A stretch of 64,000 nucleotides of DNA from Pseudomonadota bacterium. Lineage in GTDB: Bacteria > Desulfobacterota > Desulfobacteria > Desulfobacterales > Desulfolunaceae. Made by a program: the position numbers and the translations under genes. Position 1 is the stretch's first letter. Every line of letters begins with the position of its first letter. The DNA lies in contig JAHIRD010000141.1 in NCBI GenBank assembly GCA_018818835.1, positions 68,608 through 132,607 on the forward strand. Direction: 5' to 3'. The notes below the pieces were generated by a model. It worked only from the letters and a program-made list of their open reading frames with translations. It did no database searches and was not told where the DNA came from. This document shows positions 7,043 through 14,860 of the stretch, one piece after another.

Positions 7043-8998
7043 ATGAACTTATTTTCGAAAAAGAAGACGTACACGTATGGTGTGATGATTTTTGGTGTGA
7101 TGGTTCTCCTGTGGTCCTGCGCGGGCCATGGGACCTATTTCCGTGAACGCTGGTGGAATTTTTTTGAGAGGGCCACGGCCTATGAAGACCAGGGCCTTTA
7201 TGACCAGGCCCTGGCCGATTTGGGCAAGGCCATTTCACAGAGAAGCGAAGACCAGCGCATGGCCAGGACCTACGGCATGCATTTCATCGATTATTTTCCC
7301 CATAGGGAACGGGGTATCATTTATTATCATCAGGGTTATCCGGATAAGGCCGAGGAGGAACTTGAACTTTCTATCGGTCAATATCCGTCGGCCAAGGCCC
7401 GGTATTTTTTGGATTTGGTCAGGAAAGACAGGGTTACTGCATCGGGCCTGGGCCAGGCCCCCCCCGTACTGAGCCTGGATAATTCAGAATCGACGATCTG
7501 GACCCGGTCCGATCCGGTTCGTATCTCGGGGACGGCCCGTGACCCAGCCTTTGTTTCACAGATTTATATCGGAAATGAACGAATTTTCCAGGAGGGCACA
7601 GAAAAGGAAATTTCATTTTCAAGGGATCTGAACCTTGCCCATGGCTACCACCGAATAGTTGTTTCTGCCATGAATCTGGCCGGTCAGAAAAGTCAGAATA
7701 TTCTGACCATCCATGTGGACCGCAAAGGGCCTCTTTTGGTGATGGATGCTCCTGAAAAAGAGCCCCAGGGGATTCGTATCCGTGGAACGGCCGTTGACCG
7801 TGCCGGTGTTGAAAGCCTTTTTGCAAATGGTGTCAAGGTTCCCATTCCTCTTGCCCCACAGACTGATTTCAACGTCCTTCTGGCTCTGGGCACACCGTCT
7901 CTTTCTCTGGAAAGTCGTGACTGTCTTGGTAATCAAACCCGTGTGGAAATTCCTCTTGAACGTCTTGTTGCAACGCAGCAAGAGCCCCTGCTGCTGGCCG
8001 CCAACAGCACCTGGCCCGGCGGATCTGCCGGGAATAAGGATCGCAAAACACCGGAAATCCATATTCGAGACTGGAACGAACGTCAGGTGGTTTTTCTTGC
8101 TAAAATCTACCTGGATGGAATGGTCCAGGATGGAGGCGGGATAGGCTCCTTGACCATTAACGGCGAAGAAATACTCGAACGTTCAGGGGTTCTGGTGGCC
8201 TTCAACCAATTTATTGAACTGGCCCAGGGTGAGAACAGAATACGAGTGGAAGCCAGGGATTTCAGCGGTAACAGATCCAGCCGGGAGATTGTTATCGAGC
8301 GCAGGGTCCCGTCGGTCCTTCAGCTCAAGGAGCGGATGAGTCTGACCGTGTTTCCCTTTGAGCACAAGGGCACTGTCATATCTCAAACCATGGACTTTCA
8401 GAGTCATGTGATCTCTGCCCTGATCCGTGAAAATCGTTTCAGGGTGGTGGACCGGGACTATCTGGAACGGATCATGGAAGAACAGAACATCAGCCAGAGC
8501 GGTCTGGTTGATTCAAGCACCTGTCTTGCCATCGGCAAACTGGCCTCGGCACAGGCCATGGTGGCAGGAACACTGGTGGAGAGTAGGGATGGTTATGAGA
8601 TCGTTTCCCGGGTCGTGGACACGGAAACATCGGAAATTCTTGCCATGGTGGATGTGTTCAGCGATAAAAAAGACAGGGAGGTTTACCGACAGCTGGCCTG
8701 GGGTCTGGCCTCAAAAATTCATCGTGAATTTCCCCTTTCAGAGGGACGGGTACTGGATCACCAGGGGAATACCCTTATCACGGATCTGGGAGAACAGGAG
8801 ATCAAACTGTCACGCAGACTTCTGGTCTACCAAACAAATACCCGTGTCTCTAAAGGATATGGGCCTATTCCGGGTGAGGATTACCGTATACTTGGGCGGG
8901 CCCGGGTGACCCGGGTGGGTCAGGAAACCTCTTTGGCTGTACTTGTGAGTGATATTCCCCAGGAGAGTGGGCGGGATGAACGCGTGATTGCAGAATAG
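7043..8998 (+). CDS. TPR / Ig-like / FlgO-CsgG-like lipoprotein
   Basis: A 651-residue protein with a lipoprotein signal ending LLWSC. Domains in order: TPR-like helices (residues about 35-125, ATAYEDQGLYDQALADLGKAI and a second unit), two or three Ig-like beta modules (about 150-420, marked by GTARD, RGTAVDRAGV, VEARDFSGN), then a FlgO/CsgG-like domain from about residue 433 (TVFPFEHKG, RFRVVDRDYLERIMEEQN, SAQAMVAGTL). FlgO/CsgG domains form periplasmic ring or scaffold proteins. It starts an apparent four-gene operon with a sigma factor 17 nt downstream. The FlgO-like domain is shared with the CHAT protein at the end of the operon (NIS-SGLVD here, NISTSNLAD there), so the two probably act together in the envelope (inference). 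Confidence 0.75.
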   Translation: MNLFSKKKTYTYGVMIFGVMVLLWSCAGHGTYFRERWWNFFERATAYEDQGLYDQALADLGKAISQRSEDQRMARTYGMHFIDYFPHRERGIIYYHQGYPDKAEEELELSIGQYPSAKARYFLDLVRKDRVTASGLGQAPPVLSLDNSESTIWTRSDPVRISGTARDPAFVSQIYIGNERIFQEGTEKEISFSRDLNLAHGYHRIVVSAMNLAGQKSQNILTIHVDRKGPLLVMDAPEKEPQGIRIRGTAVDRAGVESLFANGVKVPIPLAPQTDFNVLLALGTPSLSLESRDCLGNQTRVEIPLERLVATQQEPLLLAANSTWPGGSAGNKDRKTPEIHIRDWNERQVVFLAKIYLDGMVQDGGGIGSLTINGEEILERSGVLVAFNQFIELAQGENRIRVEARDFSGNRSSREIVIERRVPSVLQLKERMSLTVFPFEHKGTVISQTMDFQSHVISALIRENRFRVVDRDYLERIMEEQNISQSGLVDSSTCLAIGKLASAQAMVAGTLVESRDGYEIVSRVVDTETSEILAMVDVFSDKKDREVYRQLAWGLASKIHREFPLSEGRVLDHQGNTLITDLGEQEIKLSRRLLVYQTNTRVSKGYGPIPGEDYRILGRARVTRVGQETSLAVLVSDIPQESGRDERVIAE

Positions 8999-9015
8999 TC
9001 TGCGATAGGGTACGG

Positions 9016-9630
9016 ATGAGTGAACTGACGGACAAGGAGATTATTGAGGGCTGTATCACGGGGGACAGCGCGATCCGGGAGTTATTTGTGCGCCGTTTTT
9101 CCAATCTGGTCTATGTGACAATCCAGGGTGTGTTCAAAGTTCGGCAGAAATCCATGGTCCGGGATGATCTTGATGATCTACACAACAGTGTTTTTGTCAG
9201 TTTGTTTGAAAAAAATTGCCGAAAACTTTCCCAATATGAAGGGCGCAACGGGTGCTCACTGGCATCCTGGGTCAGGATGATCTCTGTCCGTAAGGTTCTC
9301 GATCATTTCCGCAAACATAACCATGGTGTGATTTTAAGTGACGACGTTGAATCCTTGGATTTTTTGTCAGATGTCATTGAAAACGGACCCTCGCCTCTGG
9401 AGCATCTTGAGTCACATGAACGAAGAAAATTGCTTGAAACGGCCATGGAAAAGCTTCTTCCCAGGGACAGCCTGGTCATTCGTCTGCATTATTTTGATGA
9501 ATTGCCCCTTGACCAAGTGGCCCGTATGATGAATGTGAGTCCCAATACCCTTTATTCTTTGAAAAGCAGGGCCATCCATCGATTGATAAACCTGATAGGA
9601 ATGGACCATGAAAATAAAATTAATTCGTGA
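9016..9630 (+). CDS. ECF-type sigma-70 family RNA polymerase sigma factor
   Basis: A 204-residue protein with a region 2-like core (LFVRRFSNLVY... DDLHNSVFVSLFEKN... SLASWVRMISVRKVLDHFRK) and a region 4 helix-turn-helix (LPRDSLVIRLHYFDELPLDQVARMMNVSPNTLYSLKSRA). No region 1.1 or 3 is present, as expected for an extracytoplasmic-function sigma. AGGG lies before the start. It follows the FlgO-like lipoprotein by 17 nt and precedes a zinc-finger protein, the usual sigma/anti-sigma order. It probably directs transcription in response to an envelope or cytosolic signal; the target promoters are not evident. Confidence 0.85.
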   Translation: MSELTDKEIIEGCITGDSAIRELFVRRFSNLVYVTIQGVFKVRQKSMVRDDLDDLHNSVFVSLFEKNCRKLSQYEGRNGCSLASWVRMISVRKVLDHFRKHNHGVILSDDVESLDFLSDVIENGPSPLEHLESHERRKLLETAMEKLLPRDSLVIRLHYFDELPLDQVARMMNVSPNTLYSLKSRAIHRLINLIGMDHENKINS

Positions 9631-9775
9631 GGCTGTGCAAGGAATCATGGTTTTTTTTCGTCTATGTTATTGAGGGTGACGTGAAATGATGATGAGGTCA
9701 GCCATCCGTCGATTTTTTACCAGTTTATCAACGAACCATGGAAAACCAAAAAAATGAGTACGGGAAAAATTGAAC

Positions 9776-10432
9776 ATGAAATCACAATGTCCGAGTGAGG
9801 AATTCCTGAATGATTATCTGGAAGGGCGCCTGCCAACAGACGCTTGTATGGGTGTGGAAACCCACCTGGCCCAGTGCGACCATTGCCGGGACGTGATTTC
9901 AGTGTATGACAGCCTCCGGGATCTTGAAGGGGCCCCGGACATGATGCCTGTTCCCGAAAGTCTGACACAGAAGGCCATCGTGTCCGTGAAAAAAATGGAA
10001 ACAAGCCCTTTGTCCCGGCAGATCAGTCGGGCTGTTCGAACTGTCAGTGAACGTGTCCGTTTGTTTGGGCGGCATATGGAATGGTTTCTTGCGGGTGATC
10101 CGGTGCTTGTCCGGAACGGCGCACGTGCATCCAGCCAGGATGTGGTCACGGTGATCAAGGTCCTCAAAGGAATGGATGCGTCCATTGAAATTGAAAAATG
10201 CGGAGAGGCAAAAGCCTGTCTGCGGGTTGATATGTTCAGCAGTCAGACGCCGGTTCCGTCGGTCAGAGTCGCCCTGTTTCAGGGCCAGAGGGAGGTCGCA
10301 TCCTTCCAGGCCGCAGGAAAACCCGCTTTGTTTGAGGATATCCCCTTTGGTCCCTATGTGCTTGCTTTTTCAAGAAAGGGAGAACACATCGGGGAGTATG
10401 TCTTTGAAATCCGGGAATCCCACCATGGATAA
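9776..10432 (+). CDS. Zinc-finger (zf-HC2) anti-sigma factor with C-terminal beta domain
   Basis: A 218-residue protein; ATG 9776 is preferred over the TTG at 9770. Residues 1-45 carry the zinc-dependent anti-sigma motif HxxxCxxC (HLAQCDHC, His30, Cys34, Cys37) after a helix containing FLNDYLEGRL. The C-terminal half (about 140-215) is predicted beta-rich, resembling an Ig/Cna-B-like module (VRVALFQG, LFEDIPFGPYVLAF). No membrane segment is visible, so unlike most anti-sigmas it appears cytosolic. Its stop overlaps the start of the CHAT gene by 8 nt. It should bind and hold the ECF sigma encoded just upstream; release could depend on zinc redox state or proteolysis (inference). Confidence 0.75.
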   Translation: MKSQCPSEEFLNDYLEGRLPTDACMGVETHLAQCDHCRDVISVYDSLRDLEGAPDMMPVPESLTQKAIVSVKKMETSPLSRQISRAVRTVSERVRLFGRHMEWFLAGDPVLVRNGARASSQDVVTVIKVLKGMDASIEIEKCGEAKACLRVDMFSSQTPVPSVRVALFQGQREVASFQAAGKPALFEDIPFGPYVLAFSRKGEHIGEYVFEIRESHHG

Positions 10433-12947
10433 GAATAACCATCACCGTTCTCCTGAAAGTACAGCCCTTCTCCATCTGGATGTGGGTATGGACGGGGATA
10501 ACATCAGGATAAGCGCTTTTGAGCAGAAGGCCGGTGAGGTGATGACCACCCGGTACTATGAAAATCTTCAGGGTTTTCTGCCCACCATGGAAGAGAGAAT
10601 CAGACAAACGGTGGACACCCTGAATAGGGCCAATAAGCGGGGACGTCTGACGCCGGAATTACTGAACAAGCTCAAAGGGGTGGGGCAATTGCTCCGGGAT
10701 GAGCTTTTGACATTGTCAGTTAAGAAGACCCTTGAGGAAAGCCAGGCCGAGCATCTGGTCCTCAGTCTTGATGAAAAATTAATCCATATCCCCTGGGAAC
10801 TGCTTCACGACGGGAAACAGTTTCTGTGCCAGCGGTTCAGCATGGGGCGGATTGTGAAAACCCGCAACAGACTTGTGAAAAACGAGTCACGGCCCCAGGC
10901 TTACCCCATGGATATGCTTATATTGGCTGATCCGGTGTCCGATCTTCCCTCGGCCTATATGGAGGGCATTGTCATTCGGGATTTATTGGAAAACCATCCT
11001 GATATGATCCGGGTGAGCTTCAGATCCGGGAATATTCCCCTTGCTCTGGTCAAAGAAAAGATCCGTTCTTTTGATATGGTCCATTTTGCCGGGCATTCTG
11101 ATTATCATGGAAATAATCCCGAAAACAGCGGATGGCGTTTTCAAAAAGGGGGTCTCACGGCCAAGGATGTCATGACCATGGCCGGGACAGCCCATATGCC
11201 CTCCCTTGTGTTTTCCAATGCCTGCCAATCGGGTAGGTCTAAGGCCTGGAGCCAGGACGCGGATTATCAGGAAGGCCTTTTCGGGCTGGCTGACGCCTTT
11301 ATCTACGCCGGGGTGAGGCATTATATCGGAACGTTCTGGGATATTCTGGATGAGCCGGGCAAACATTTTGCCCAGACCTTTTACCAGGGTCTTATGACCG
11401 GAGCTTCCATCGGCTCGGCTCTTAAACAAGCCCGTTCGGAGCTGGTGACACGATACGGTGAGGAAACCATTGTCTGGGCCAGCTATCTTTTGTATGGGGA
11501 TCCCAGCACATGTTATGTCGAACCCTCTATGAAAACACAGTGGGACATCCCATCCCAAATATCTGAGACTCATCACATATCCCTGGGTGCCCAAGGTGTC
11601 CGGGCCCCGGAAGATGTGATCGAATTTTCTACAGGTGGTACCCCACGAAAAAGGACATGGCGCCCATGGCTTCTTGCCCTTCTTATCATGGGGGTGCTGG
11701 GGACGGGGGCCTATGGTGTTATAAGGTCCAACAGAATTCAGTCTCTGGAAGCAACGGTCCTGGGCCGCTACCGGGCCGGAGAGTTTGCCCTGGCCCTTGA
11801 CCAGTGTGAGGCACTGATTGAAAAAGCACCCATGCGTTCCCTGGCCCACCTGATTTCCGGAAATATCCATTTTTCCCAAGGCGATATGGACCGGGCAGGT
11901 GACGAATTTGAAACGATTCTGAACAATGCGGATGCAGATAAACACACCCGAGCCCAAGCCCTGATGGGGCTGGGAAGGATATTCTCCCTTTCCCAAAAAA
12001 AAGATTCGGCCCTGTCCTATTATCGGGCCGCCTCGGATCTGGAACCCTTGAACTGGGAACCTTTTTTTTATCAGGCTGTTCTTCTGGAGCAACAAGGCCG
12101 TTACGCTGAGGCTGGAGAGCTGGTGGAAAGGGCCAGTCGTCTGGATCCTGATCAGCCGGATCTTCGCATGTTTGCACAGGGACTGCCCCATTCCATAAAT
12201 CCTGAATCTGAGAGTAAACGTAAGTTGCGCATCAGCCAGATGATTAATGATCTCAAGGTACGTCAGACGAACCAGGGGACCTCGGAAAAAACGACGACCG
12301 ATTCCTGGACGTCCCGACCCCTGACGATTTGGATAAGGGATCTGGTGATCCAGGGATTCAGCCAGCGCGAAGGGCTGGACCGCCTGGTAATCAGCGGCCT
12401 AAACCTTTATCTTTTGCAAGGCCCCCCAGGTATGATTGTTGTGGAGAGAAATATACTTGAAGCGGTTCTGGATGAATTGAACATCAGTACGTCGAATCTG
12501 GCTGATCCAACCAGCCCCTTGAATCTGGGCCACTTGATGGCTGCCCGCTTTATCCTTGCAGGTCGCATGACTTGTTCGGCTGGGTCCATTCTCATCAGCC
12601 TCAGACTTATTGAGACCGAAAGCGGCAGGATCGTCTGTGTTCTCAATGAAACCTACGACAGAAACGCCAGTGCAGATATGATGAGCCGTGATCTTGGGCA
12701 GAAATTACAGAACGTCGTGGCAGGTCAGTTTCCTCTGAGGGGCCGTATTGTCACGGTCACGGGCAACCGGGTCACACTCAATATTGGACTGAATCAGGGC
12801 GTGATTGCAGGGCAGCGGTTCAAAACCATGGCCGAATCCCCCATGGAAGCCCTTGTTGTTGATGTTAATACAAACCAGAGCATCGCCCAGCTTAACGTGT
12901 CCCATCCCCCATTGGATCCGGGCACTCCCATGGAGCTGGTTCCTTGA
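10425..12947 (+). CDS. Membrane-anchored CHAT protease with TPRs and a FlgO-like C-terminal domain
   Basis: An 840-residue protein; the start at 10425 overlaps the end of the anti-sigma gene. Residues about 1-370 form a CHAT (caspase-like) domain: LIHIPWELLHDG, the His motif VHFAGHSDYHG (His224) and the Cys motif SNACQSG (Cys267) give an intact catalytic dyad. One membrane segment lies near 415-435 (WLLALLIMGVLGTGAYGVI). TPR-like repeats follow (about 440-590), and a FlgO/CsgG-like domain covers about 620-840 (MIVVERNILEAVLDELNIS, AARFILAGRM). One pass would put the protease in the cytosol beside sigma and anti-sigma, and the TPR/FlgO part in the periplasm. This suggests proteolytic control of the sigma factor by an envelope signal (inference). 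Confidence 0.8.
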   Translation: MDKNNHHRSPESTALLHLDVGMDGDNIRISAFEQKAGEVMTTRYYENLQGFLPTMEERIRQTVDTLNRANKRGRLTPELLNKLKGVGQLLRDELLTLSVKKTLEESQAEHLVLSLDEKLIHIPWELLHDGKQFLCQRFSMGRIVKTRNRLVKNESRPQAYPMDMLILADPVSDLPSAYMEGIVIRDLLENHPDMIRVSFRSGNIPLALVKEKIRSFDMVHFAGHSDYHGNNPENSGWRFQKGGLTAKDVMTMAGTAHMPSLVFSNACQSGRSKAWSQDADYQEGLFGLADAFIYAGVRHYIGTFWDILDEPGKHFAQTFYQGLMTGASIGSALKQARSELVTRYGEETIVWASYLLYGDPSTCYVEPSMKTQWDIPSQISETHHISLGAQGVRAPEDVIEFSTGGTPRKRTWRPWLLALLIMGVLGTGAYGVIRSNRIQSLEATVLGRYRAGEFALALDQCEALIEKAPMRSLAHLISGNIHFSQGDMDRAGDEFETILNNADADKHTRAQALMGLGRIFSLSQKKDSALSYYRAASDLEPLNWEPFFYQAVLLEQQGRYAEAGELVERASRLDPDQPDLRMFAQGLPHSINPESESKRKLRISQMINDLKVRQTNQGTSEKTTTDSWTSRPLTIWIRDLVIQGFSQREGLDRLVISGLNLYLLQGPPGMIVVERNILEAVLDELNISTSNLADPTSPLNLGHLMAARFILAGRMTCSAGSILISLRLIETESGRIVCVLNETYDRNASADMMSRDLGQKLQNVVAGQFPLRGRIVTVTGNRVTLNIGLNQGVIAGQRFKTMAESPMEALVVDVNTNQSIAQLNVSHPPLDPGTPMELVP

Positions 12948-13060
12948 ATTTTTAAACAGAACGGATTGGGACCTATAAAACCTATAAGTCCTATGACCAT
13001 ACAAGGCCAATCCCCAATGGTTGCGGTAGGCGTTTGTTTGAATGAAATGATCGCCTATAT

Positions 13061-13420
13061 CTATGGCGTTTGCATGCCTTCGGCGTTTACGACCCCACGG
13101 CTTTGGTCATCCATTGTGACCTTGGCTGTTTCAGGCTCGAACGCATATCCTTCTTTTGAGAAATGGACACTCAGGATTTCACCGTTTTTGGACTTATTTA
13201 AAAAAGATTTCATCTGGTATTTACCATCCTGATCCGTGTAGGCGGTGAACAATCGATTCCCTTTGGTGCCTGCAAGACCATTGTCCGATGAATAAATACT
13301 GACCATGACACCTTCAATGCCTTCTCCTGTGGTTGTGTCGGTCACTGTTCCGCTGATATCACAGGCTGTGAGTAAAAAAAGACAAAGAATTATTCCCGGG
13401 ATAACCTGTTTCATGCTCAT
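13061..13420 (-). CDS. Small lipoprotein with carboxypeptidase-regulatory-like domain
   Basis: A 119-residue lipoprotein with signal IPGIILCLFLLTAC (lipobox LTAC, Cys20), so it should be anchored in the envelope. The mature part is a single CarboxypepD_reg/Cna-B-like beta sandwich: ISGTVTDTTTGEGIEGVMVSI, then YTDQDGKYQMKSF and KEGYAFEPETAKV. Such domains serve as stalks or ligand-binding modules. GAAAGGAT precedes the first ATG, and a consensus-like promoter lies upstream (13517-13545). It converges on the CHAT gene with about 110 nt between, so a link to that cassette is possible but not shown. Confidence 0.7.
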   Translation of the reverse strand: MSMKQVIPGIILCLFLLTACDISGTVTDTTTGEGIEGVMVSIYSSDNGLAGTKGNRLFTAYTDQDGKYQMKSFLNKSKNGEILSVHFSKEGYAFEPETAKVTMDDQSRGVVNAEGMQTP

Positions 13421-13516
13421 GTGTCTATCCTTTCAAAAAGTCCCGGCCAAGCTCTACATCCGCACGGGGAGAGATTTGATCCGCAAGCTATATATGTAAA
13501 GTGCTTATAATTAATG

Positions 13517-13545
13517 TATATAATTTGTCATTCAAGAATTGTCAA
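13517..13545 (-). promoter_or_regulatory. Sigma-70-type promoter of the small lipoprotein
   Basis: On the reverse strand TTGACA (13545-13540) is followed after exactly 17 nt by TATATA (13522-13517). This predicts a leader of roughly 90 nt before the ATG at 13420. The remaining 13546-13768 shows no gene. Confidence 0.6.
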
Positions 13546-13768
13546 TACTTCTGAATTGAAAAAAGCACCCCATGAAGGTGCCCGTGTCAGTGGGGACGGG
13601 GGGGGCGGTATAAGCGCTAAGTAAAAAAAACGTTGATTCTGATAGCGATTTCGATCCCGAAGGAACGAAATCCCAACAAATGGATGCACTGGACGCTCAT
13701 TCTTCGCGCAAGTGATTCTTGGTGTTCTGCAGGTCCGGATGGATATGGAAAAAGGTCCATGGGCAATG

Positions 13769-13868
13769 CATCGTGTTTGGTCGGGGTTACGACATACTCG
13801 AAAGGTATATCGAACGTCCGGCCAAACACGATAACGCCGCATATGGGACTTTTTATGACGCCATCAAA
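13769..13868 (-). repeat. Dispersed intergenic repeat, copy 2 (inverted relative to copy 1)
   Basis: Read on the reverse strand it begins TTGATGGCGTCATAAAAAG, passes through GTGTTTGGCCGGACGTTCGATATAC and ends CCGACCAAACACGATG, matching copy 1 at 3957-4060 over most of its length. The two halves of the inner part (TGTTTGGCCGG..ATATAC and GTATGTCG..CCAAACA) form an imperfect long hairpin. It starts right at the stop codon of the SDR gene, as copy 1 does after its gene. Confidence 0.75.
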
Positions 13869-13869
13869 A

Positions 13870-14775
13870 TTACATGATCCCTGAAAGATAGGTGAAACTT
13901 TCCATCAGGCTTGAAAGGGGTTTGGTGTTTTCAAGACCGGAAATAGTATCCCAGTGTTCCATAATTTCTTCGGGAAGGATTTCACGTTTGCCGTCACCTA
14001 AAACCATGCCGGATGAACACAGAATCTCCGTGCGGCTGAACCACCCTCCGGCACAGTTGAAAATCATTTTGTTGTCTTTATTCTGCTCGGAGCAGAGATA
14101 CAGAACCAGGGGGGCAATAAACTCGGGTTTCAGCTTCTCAAGGACTTCTTGAGGCATGAGGTTTTCCGTCATACGGGATGCGGCAATGGGAGCAATGCAG
14201 TTGCATGAGATGTTATATTTGGCCCCTTCCACAAAGATACTGTTCATCAGGCCCACCAGAGCCATCTTGGCCGAGCCGTAGTTGCACTGGCCAAAATTCC
14301 CATAGAGGCCTGCACCCGATGAGGTGTTGACAATTCGTCCGTAGCCTTTTTCCTTCATCACGGCAAAGGCTGGTTGGGTGACGCAGAAGGCGCCTTTAAG
14401 ATGGACGGCAATGACCGCATCCCAGTCATCCTCGGTGATTTTAAGAATGCTTTTATCCCGGATGATTCCGGCATTATTGACCAGGACATCAACGGTACCG
14501 AATTGGTCCAGAGCTGTTTTGACGATATTTTCTCCCCCTTGCCGGGATGCCACCGAGTCATGATTGGCCACGGCAATGCCTCCGGCATCTATGATTTCCT
14601 TGACCACAAGATCAGCCGCTGCCGCATTCTGGCCGGACCCGTCCAGGGCTCCTCCCGGATCATTCACCACCACTTTGGCGCCTCTTTTTGCAAATTCAAG
14701 GGCATAACATTTTCCAAGTCCTGACCCGGCTCCGGTGATAACCACGACTCTATTGTCAAATTTGATTTTGGACAT
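13870..14775 (-). CDS. Short-chain dehydrogenase/reductase (HSD17B4/FabG-like)
   Basis: A 301-residue SDR. The Rossmann motif is TGAGSGLGKCYA (residues about 15-26), followed by DVLVNNAGI, the catalytic Ser region NTSSGAGLYG and YGSAK with the active Tyr and Lys. The N-terminal part, VVVNDPGGALDGSG, is characteristic of the 3-hydroxyacyl-CoA dehydrogenase portion of peroxisomal-type multifunctional enzymes. The C-terminal tail of about 60 residues is an extension seen in that group. It lies 85 nt after phaC on the same strand, so a role in supplying or recycling 3-hydroxyacyl-CoA for PHA is likely (inference). Confidence 0.8.
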   Translation of the reverse strand: MSKIKFDNRVVVITGAGSGLGKCYALEFAKRGAKVVVNDPGGALDGSGQNAAAADLVVKEIIDAGGIAVANHDSVASRQGGENIVKTALDQFGTVDVLVNNAGIIRDKSILKITEDDWDAVIAVHLKGAFCVTQPAFAVMKEKGYGRIVNTSSGAGLYGNFGQCNYGSAKMALVGLMNSIFVEGAKYNISCNCIAPIAASRMTENLMPQEVLEKLKPEFIAPLVLYLCSEQNKDNKMIFNCAGGWFSRTEILCSSGMVLGDGKREILPEEIMEHWDTISGLENTKPLSSLMESFTYLSGIM

Positions 14776-14860
14776 GTAAACCTCAACTGATTGTCTAAAG
14801 TGTTATTTTAATGGAACCCTGGGGCTCATTACTAATAAGGTTAATTGTTAAGGAAATAGA

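Noticed and set aside
9686-9757. 23-codon frame (MMMRSAIRRFF...) in the sigma/anti-sigma gap
   Set aside because: It has a partial ribosome site but no recognisable features; short frames of this length are common by chance.
10176-10424. Extended N-terminus of the CHAT protein
   Set aside because: The frame stays open upstream but lies inside the anti-sigma gene and reads as an arginine/proline-rich shadow; the overlap start at 10425 is the sensible one.
12961-13013. GGATTGG...CCAATCC hairpin with threefold CCTATAA after the CHAT gene
   Set aside because: The loop is 37 nt and there is no T-run; it may be a weak stop signal but cannot be called.
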